DNA from: Nocardiopsis eucommiae
GTDB lineage: Bacteria; Actinomycetota; Actinomycetes; Streptosporangiales; Streptosporangiaceae
NCBI GenBank assembly: GCA_018388625.1
Contig: CP074402.1
Coordinates: 3,038,001 to 3,102,000, forward strand
DNA length: 64,000 nucleotides
Direction of reading: 5' to 3'
The notes under the pieces are model-generated. The model was not told the origin of the DNA. It did not search any database and saw only the letters and a program-made list of their open reading frames with translations. Every line of letters begins with the position of its first letter. Position 1 is the first letter of the stretch. Of this stretch, positions 58,304 to 64,000 are shown one piece after another. A program made the position numbers and the translations under genes.

Positions 58304-59918
58304 ATGTCCGACCCAGCGCAACTCCTGCGCGACTGGATCGCCACCTACGACACCCCCACCACGTCGGTGGCCCACCTCCTCTGCGACCGCCACGACCCCC
58401 ACACCATCGCCACCACCGAGATCGGCCCCACCCTCGAACCCACCACCCTCACCTACGGCCAACTCCGCGAACGCTCACAGACCCTCGCCACCGGACTCGC
58501 CCACCACGGCATCCAGCCCGGCGACCGCATCGCCACCCTCATCCCCAAAGGCATCGACCTCACCATCACCGCCCTCGCCACCTGGCGCCTCGGAGCGGTC
58601 CTCGTCCCCCTCCTCTCCTCCTTCGCACCCTCAGCCATCACCCAACGCCTCACCGACTCCCACACCCGCCTCGTCATCTGCGCCGACGAATACCGCACCA
58701 AACTCGACCCCACCCCCCACACACCCACCGACCCCACCTGGAACATCGCCACCACCGGACCACAACCACTCCGCGACGGCGACCACACCCTCACCACCCT
58801 CAGCCAACACCCCCCACACACCACCCCCACACCACCACCGGCGACGGCGACGTCGCCACCGTCTACGTCTCCAACCTCATCGGCCCACCCCGAGGCGTCC
58901 GCGTCCCCGCCCGCGCCCTCTCCGCCATGCACGCCTACCACCACTTCGGCCTCGGCGTACACGACGACGACGTCTACTGGAACACCGCCGACCCCGGCTC
59001 CGCCTACGGCCTCTACCACGGCCTCATCTCCCCTCTCCTGGCCGGACACAACTCCCTCGCCCTGCGCGCCGGATTCTTCGACCCCGAACTCACCCTCGAC
59101 GTCCTCGGCCTCCACCAGGTCACCAACTTCGCCTCCGACCCCACCACCTTCCGCACCCTGAGGGCCGCCACCAAGACCCTCCCGCCCGAGATCGTCGTCC
59201 AACGCCTCGCCAGCGCCGGAGAACCCCTCGCACCCGAGGTCATCGACTGGGCCACCGACCTCTTCGGCGTCCCCGTCCGCGACCACTACGGCCAGACCGA
59301 ACTCGGCTGGTGCGCCGGACTCCCCAACGGCGACCTCCCCGACCCCGCCACCACCGCGCCCCCGGAGCCATCGGCCCCGCCCTCCCCGGCTGGGACATCC
59401 AGGTCCTCGAAGCCATCACCGACGAACCCGCGCCCCTGGGCGCCTACGGCCGCATCGCCATCGACCGCGACCACAGCCCCCTCGACTGGTTCGACGGCTA
59501 CCTCGGCTACGAGAACACCGCCGACATCCGCTTCACGCCCGGACGCACCTACCACCTCACCGGCGACACCGGCATCATGGACCGCCAGGGCAACCTGCAC
59601 TTCTCCACCCGCGACGACGGCGCCATCATCACCCGCAGCTACCGCATCGGCCCCACCGAGGTCGAAGCCGTCCTCAACACCCACCCGGCCGTCGAGGAGA
59701 GCGGCGTCTACGCCATCCCCGACGACCTCGCCGGACACCTCGTCGGCGCCCGCATCGTCCTCGCCCCGGGACACACCGGCACCCCCGAACTCGCCGAGGA
59801 ACTCCGCGCCTGGGTCCGCGCCCGTTTCGCTCCCCACGCCGCGCCCCACAGCGTGGACTTCATCGACGAGCTGCCCCGCACCGCCTCCGGCAAGATGCGC
59901 AGAGCCCGCCTACGCTGA
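58304..59918 (+). CDS. AMP-dependent synthetase/ligase (ANL family), two frame breaks
   Basis: This acyl-adenylating enzyme is about 538 residues after restoring bases in the C runs at 58822-58826 and 59359-59363. Motifs: YGQLRERSQTLATGLAHHGI, the A5 region DHYGQTELGW, YHLTGDTG (A7 Asp), YRIGPTEVEAVLNTHPAV (A8) and PRTASGKMRRA with the A10 catalytic Lys. The A3 loop, normally rich in Ser/Thr/Gly, here reads YVSNLIGPPRGVRV, an odd form that may alter activity. Natural substrates of related enzymes are medium-chain or aromatic acids. GAGGAA lies 9 bases upstream of the ATG. It is divergent from the acyltransferase gene. Confidence 0.82.
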
Positions 59919-59920
59919 AC

Positions 59921-59966
59921 GGCCCGGCGCTCCGGGCCCCTCGCCGCACGGCGGGGCCCGCGCCAC
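59921..59966. terminator. hairpin cluster after the adenylating enzyme gene
   Basis: GGCCCGG/CCGGGCC and the wider GGGCCCC/GGGGCCC pairings form overlapping hairpins right after the stop, before a gene on the other strand. The following 180 bases hold no gene that I can support. Confidence 0.6.
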
Positions 59967-60148
59967 GGGTGAGGCACCACAGGAGCCCCGTGGGCCAGGG
60001 CAGCGGCCACGCGGGCTCACACGCGTCCCCGTGGCCAAGGGCAGGCAGGGCCGCGCGGTTCCGCCGTGCCGTGCGGGCAAAGACATCGGCCGAGGGGAAG
60101 TCCGCCCGACCCGAGGGCGCACCCGACCGTCATCGCGCACCCGCCCGC

Positions 60149-60457
60149 TCACTCCTTCAGCCGCGCGGTGCCCTCCACCAACTCGTCCACCCGGGCCGCC
60201 AACGCCATGTCCTTCTCGGTGACGCCGCCCTCGTCATGCGTGCTCAGTACCAACAGCACCGTGTCGTAACGGACGTCGATGTCCGGGTGGTGCCCGGCCT
60301 GCTCCGCCGCCTGCGCCACCTCGTTCACCAGTGCCACGGCCTCCAGGAATCCCACCAACCGGACCGAACGCCGGATGGTCGCGGCCTCGGAGTCCCACTC
60401 CCAGTCCGTCAACCGGCCCAGCCCGTCACGGATCTCTTCCTCGCTCAGAACAGCCAT
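60149..60457 (-). CDS. phhB: pterin-4a-carbinolamine dehydratase
   Basis: This 102-residue enzyme recycles tetrahydrobiopterin after aromatic amino-acid hydroxylation. The family core is present: ALVNEVAQAAEQAGHHPDID with the key His-His-Pro, then YDTVLLVLSTHDEGGVTEKD with the third His. EWDSEAATIRRSVRL is the N-terminal strand region. The length is normal. The ATG at 60455-60457 is used because the upstream extension is low-complexity. No hydroxylase gene is seen nearby, so its pathway partner is elsewhere. Confidence 0.93.
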   Translation of the reverse strand: MAVLSEEEIRDGLGRLTDWEWDSEAATIRRSVRLVGFLEAVALVNEVAQAAEQAGHHPDIDVRYDTVLLVLSTHDEGGVTEKDMALAARVDELVEGTARLKE

Positions 60458-61063
60458 CGCTCCCCCAACGCGCTCAGCACACAACTCTCCTCGCCCCCTA
60501 CCCACACCTGCCGCACCCACAACACGGCGGCCCCGCCGGGAGCGGAGGAGGAACCGGTGAGCGCCCGCCCCGAACTCACGGATCCGGCTGCCCCCGTCTC
60601 CGTTGAGGGCGTGAGCACGGGGACGTCGAGGGCGACGGCCACTCCCCTCCGTAGGCGACCCCTGACGGAAGGTGCCGGTTTCGGGGCCAATCCGTGTTTG
60701 GCCGGAACCGGCCCTGCCCGAGGGCCGGAGAACTCCGCCATGTCGAGCGGGATACGCGCCGGGACGCGGGACACGGCGCAAGCCCGGGTTCTTCGGTGCG
60801 GCGTGAGCCGCTCCATTGTGTTCTTGGTTTTGTCTTTTCCTGTAAGGGCGCCGCACCTTTACGTCGTAGATTTACAAGAAGCGGTTCGCCGCCCCTCTGG
60901 TAGCCCCACGAGATGACCCGCGTCCTCAGCGTCACAACCGGATCCGGCCACCCCGGAAACCTTGCAAATCCCCCTCGGAGCGGTTAGCTCTGGGACACCA
61001 CAGCCCCTCTCCCCCACCCGGTTGACCCCACCGGCCGCGCGCCCCTCCCCCGGAAGCGAGCCC
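60458..61063. other. long region upstream of the conservon
   Basis: These 606 bases hold no gene that I can support. An imperfect hairpin lies at 60674-60712 (GCCGGTT ... AACCGGC outer arms, GGCCAA/TTGGCC inner). A T-rich stretch at about 60814-60841 is rare in this genome, and beside it are GTAAGG-N8-CCTTTAC (60842-60862) and a second TTTAC at 60871-60875. These are probably promoter and operator parts for the conservon. A small RNA is possible. Confidence 0.4.
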
Positions 61064-63473
61064 ATGCCCGTCGAGAAGCGCTCCTCGCTCCGCGCCCGCA
61101 TGGTCAGCCTGGTGCTCATCCCCAGCACCGCCCTGCTGGCCCTGTGGGCGGTGCTCAGCACCGTCCTGGCAACCGACATCCGCGACCTGAACGCCACCAC
61201 CGCCTTCATCGACGAGGTCGGCCAGCCCGTCGTGGACGTGATCACCCATCTCCAGTGGGAGCGGCGCGCCACCATGGCGGCCGCCACCCCGGGGCCGCAC
61301 GCGGCGCGCTGGACCAGCTCGACGCCGCCCGTGAAGCCACCGACCAGAGCGCCCACGACCTCGACCAGGCCCTGAGCCGGTACGGCCGCGGTGACCTGCC
61401 CCGGGAGGTCCTCGCTCTCCAGGGACAGCTCAACCTCCTCGATCGCCACCGCACCGAGGTGGTCGACGACCTGGGTCCCGAGGTCGACCCCCTGGAGGTG
61501 GCCGCCCAGCCCTACCACCGCATGATCGAGTCGGGGCTGGAGATCTGGGACGCCCAGGTCGACCGGACCGACGTCGCGCTCTCCCCCACCTGCGTTCGCT
61601 CGCGTCCCTGCTGCGCTCACGCGAGTACCTCAGCCAGCAGGACGCCGTCCTCACCCACTCCGTCGCCACCGGCTCCTTCACCTCCGAGGCCCACACCCGG
61701 TTCGCGTCCGCCGCGGGCGCCCAGCGCCACACCTGGACCCAGGTGGAGTCCGCCACCGGAAGCCAGCGCAGCCAGGACTACACCGAGCTCAACGGCTCCT
61801 CGCAGAAACGTGCCGTGTACAGCCTCCAGGACATCGTCATCGGCAACCCCGGAGGCCCCGACACCCGCGTCCCGGTCGAGCCCCGCAGCTGGAGCGAGGC
61901 CACCGGGGACCTGGACGAGCGCCTGCGCGCGGTCGAGCGCGCACGCATGGCGCAGATCGTCGAGACGGGGCACGCCCACGCGCGGGAGCTGCTCCTGGGC
62001 GTGCTGCTCGTGAGCGTCCTCGCCCTGGCCGTGGCCCTGGCCTCGGTCGTGGTGGCGGTGACCGGTTCGCAGCGTCTGGGGCGTCGCCTCCAGGACCTGC
62101 GTACGCACACCCTGCACCACGCCCGGTTCCGGCTGCCTCAGGTGAGCGCGCGGCTGCGCGCGGGCGAGAGTGTGGACGTGGACGCGGAGGCGCCCCGGCT
62201 GAGGGGCGGGCCCCGTGACGAGCTTGGGCAGGTGGCCGAGGCGTTCGACGACGCGCAGCGGGCCGCGGTGGTGGCGGCGGTGGAGGAGGCCCAGGTGCGT
62301 GCGGGGGTGCGCAACGTGTTCCGCAACATCACGCGGCGCACGCAGTCGTTGGTGCACCGTCAGCTCTCGCTGTTGGACCGCTTGGAGCGGACCGAGACCG
62401 ACCCCCAGGTCCTGGAGTCGCTGTTTCGGATCGACCACTTCAGTACGCAGATGCGCCGCAACGCGGAGAACCTGATGCTGCTCAGCGGTGATCGCCCCTC
62501 CCGTCGTGGGGGCGGGTCGGTGGGGTTGCACGAGGCGGTGCGTGCCGCCGCCAGCGAGATCGAGGACTACGCCCGGGTTCGGGTCCTGGCGCTGCCCCGG
62601 GTGTCGCTGTCCGGCGAGGCGGGATCGGATCTGGTGCGGTTGGTCGCGGAGCTGCTGGAGAACGCGGCGTCGTTCTCGCCCCCGGGGACGGAGGTGTCCG
62701 TGAGCGGTCGGACGTTGGAGGGCGGCGACTGCCTGGTGGAGGTCGAGGACGAGGGGTTGGGCATGACCGTGGGTCAGCTGGAGTCGGCCAACGCGTTGCT
62801 GGCCGAGCCGCCCCGGTTCGACCTGGCGCGGATGCGGGAGGACTCGCAGCTGGGGTTGTTCGTGGTCGCCACCATCGCGTCGCGGCACGGGTTCGTGGTC
62901 GAGCTGCGGGCCTCGCCGTACCAGGGCACGCGGGCGCTGGTACGCCTTCCGGAGCGGGTGCTGGTGACGCGCGACGGTTCTACCGGACCGATGCGCGGTG
63001 TGGGGGTGGCGGGTCCCGGGAGCGGCGGGAACGCCGTGGCGGGTCCCGGGAGCGGTGACGCGCTGCCGGGCGCGGATCCGGTCTCCCCGTCTCCGTGACG
63101 CCGAACGCCGGTGCTCCGGCGCTGGACCGGCGGGTGCGCCCCGGCGCCCGGGACGGCGGCGACCAGGCAGGCGGGGACGTGCCGCCGGTCCCCTCCCCCG
63201 CGACGGGTGGGACCTACATGGGGCTGCCCGTGCGTCGGCGCCGTAGGGAGTCCCCTCCCCGGCGCCGGGAGTGGCGGAGGTCGGGGACGACGGTGGGGCC
63301 GTCTCCCGCGGTGCCGGGGCCACCGGGGGCAGCGTTCGCTGTCGGAGATCAGGTCCATGATGAGCTCCTTCCAGGCCGGCACGGAACGCGGACGCGCGGA
63401 GTCCTCCGGTGCCGGATTGGCGGAGGGTGCGCCCAAGCAGGGGTCGCGCCACGGTGAGAGTGCGGAAGGGTGA
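61064..63473 (+). CDS. conservon sensor (CvnA-type histidine-kinase-like protein), five frame breaks
   Basis: This is the membrane sensor of an actinobacterial conservon, about 804 residues. Bases are missing near 61287, 61583-61587, 63085-63088, about 63250 and about 63335. Helix RMVSLVLIPSTALLALWAVL opens a nitrate/nitrite-sensing-type extracytoplasmic domain up to about residue 310; a second helix LLLGVLLVSVLALAVALASV follows, then a HAMP-like region and the ATPase domain (LVRLVAELLENAASFSPPG and VEVEDEGLGMT). The phospho-acceptor His is missing, as in other CvnA proteins. The tail ends IRSMMSSFQAGTERGR. It works with CvnB-D as a GTPase-like membrane complex. Confidence 0.86.
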
Positions 63474-63925
63474 TGTCGGTGTCGGCTGGGACCACGGCTG
63501 AGGGTCGGAACGGCGTGGACGGGGCGTCCGCGGGGCAGAGGCTGGACTGGTTGATGGGTGACCTGGTGGAGCGGGTGGCGGGGGCGCGTCAGGCGCTGTT
63601 GTTGTCGGCGGACGGGTTGCCGTTGTCGTGTTCGGCGGGGGTGGGGCGGGAGGAGGGTGAGCGGCTGGCGGCGATCGCGTCGGGGTTCGCGAGCCTGGCT
63701 CGGGGTGCGCGTTCCCAGGTGGGCGCGGCCGAGGTGCGCCAGTGCGTGGTGGAGATGGACAACGTGTTCTTCTTCGTGCTGCCTGCCGGGCAGGGGGCTC
63801 AGCTGGCGTTGGTGGCCGACGTCTCGTGCGACATGGGGCAGGCGGCGTTCGAGGTGAACCGTCTGGTGCGGCAGGTGGGTCCGTACCTGTCGGCGCTGCC
63901 CCGGAGGCGGGGAGGTGAGGGATGA
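63470..63925 (+). CDS. conservon roadblock/LC7 protein (CvnB)
   Basis: This 151-residue protein has the roadblock/LC7 fold: WLMGDLVERVAGARQALLLS, DGLPLSCSAGV, EEGERLAAIASGFASLARG and VVEMDNVFFFVLPAGQGAQL. In conservons it is the partner that regulates the GTPase CvnD, like an MglB-type protein. GTG 63470 or ATG 63473 can be the start; both overlap the CvnA stop at 63471-63473. The stop overlaps the next gene (ATGA). Confidence 0.9.
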   Translation: MMSVSAGTTAEGRNGVDGASAGQRLDWLMGDLVERVAGARQALLLSADGLPLSCSAGVGREEGERLAAIASGFASLARGARSQVGAAEVRQCVVEMDNVFFFVLPAGQGAQLALVADVSCDMGQAAFEVNRLVRQVGPYLSALPRRRGGEG

Positions 63926-64000
63926 GTCCGGCTCCTGCGGAGGAAGGGTGGTCGGCTGAGTCGAGTCTGATTCGCCCGTACTCGTTGACGGGGGTCGCAC
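63922..64000 (+). CDS. DUF742 conservon protein (CvnC), start only
   Basis: The last 79 bases open a frame at ATG 63922 that overlaps the CvnB stop by four bases and runs off the end. The visible part (ESSLIRPYSLTGV) matches the start of the DUF742 proteins that stand third in conservons. A CvnD GTPase gene should follow outside the window. Confidence 0.75.
   Translation, partial: MSPAPAEEGWSAESSLIRPYSLTGVA

Noticed and set aside
60000..62500. An origin of replication at the strand-bias change
   Set aside because: No dnaA, dnaN or cluster of DnaA boxes is present near 60-62 kb. The bias change alone is not enough.
1..64000. Programmed frameshifting or mass pseudogenisation as the reason for broken frames
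   Set aside because: The breaks are in unrelated genes, including core repair and transport genes, always repaired by one added G or C, with no common slippery site or downstream structure.
1..64000. tRNA, rRNA or CRISPR loci
   Set aside because: A visual search for GGTTCGA-type T loops with matching acceptor stems, for rRNA-like conserved blocks and for regularly spaced repeats of 23-40 bases found none.

Overview
This window is high-GC actinomycete DNA. It holds a partial actinobacterial conservon, HxlR, DUF3626, DUF6194 and DUF2716 families, lipoproteins, many GTG starts and ATGA/GTGA gene overlaps. The gene mix looks like Nocardiopsis or a close relative, which is an inference from style and not a database match. 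I see about 60 genes, no rRNA, no tRNA and no CRISPR array.

The sequence itself carries errors. About fifty reading-frame breaks occur in roughly half of the genes. Where I could check by hand, each is repaired by adding back a single G or C, nearly always in a short G/C run, and the gap length modulo 3 fits one-base losses. I therefore annotate full-length genes across the breaks and give the break positions. They look like base-calling errors, not pseudogenes.

Layout: 0-7.4 kb holds a NarL-type two-component pair, a secreted beta-helix protein, an AspT-type aminotransferase, a DnaQ-like exonuclease with a BRCT domain, and a membrane Ser/Thr kinase. 7.4-11.5 kb holds a GbsR/MarR regulator with a hydrolase, divergent from a Mn/Fe-type ABC transporter; the shared region has a nested palindrome and a DtxR-type box. 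11.5-25.2 kb holds a helical putative DNA-binding protein, a thioesterase, a DUF2716 protein, an NB-ARC/TPR STAND ATPase with a partner gene, GNATs, an OmpA-like lipoprotein, a membrane protein with CxxC pairs, and a DsbA/HxlR pair. 25.5-29.4 kb holds a small membrane protein, two divergent ADP-ribosylglycohydrolase-family genes (one degenerate and fused to a phosphatase) and an RlpA-like protein behind an MtrA-like site. 29.6-39.9 kb holds a RecB-like nuclease/SF1 helicase, small membrane proteins, a tyrosine recombinase, a large unknown protein and an amino-acid permease.

40-46.5 kb holds a second two-component pair, a methyltransferase, a hydrolase, exonuclease III, a XerC/D-like recombinase and a dTDP-4-dehydrorhamnose reductase-like protein. 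46.9-50.7 kb holds a small helical protein, a 1.6-kb gene-poor interval with AT-rich palindromes, and two membrane proteins. 51-55.8 kb is a complete urea ABC transporter operon, urtABCDE, behind a leader that can hide the urtA ribosome binding site and carries a GlnR-like pattern. 55.8-60.5 kb holds a truncated copy of the DUF3626 5' end, DUF3626, a GNAT-like acyltransferase, an adenylating enzyme with an unusual nucleotide loop, and pterin carbinolamine dehydratase. From 61 kb the window runs into a conservon (CvnA, CvnB, start of CvnC).

The points most worth following are the STAND pair with a shared linker motif, the paired canonical and phosphatase-fused degenerate ADP-ribosylglycohydrolases, the urtA leader, the nested palindrome in front of the GbsR gene, and the gene-poor interval at 47.4-48.9 kb.
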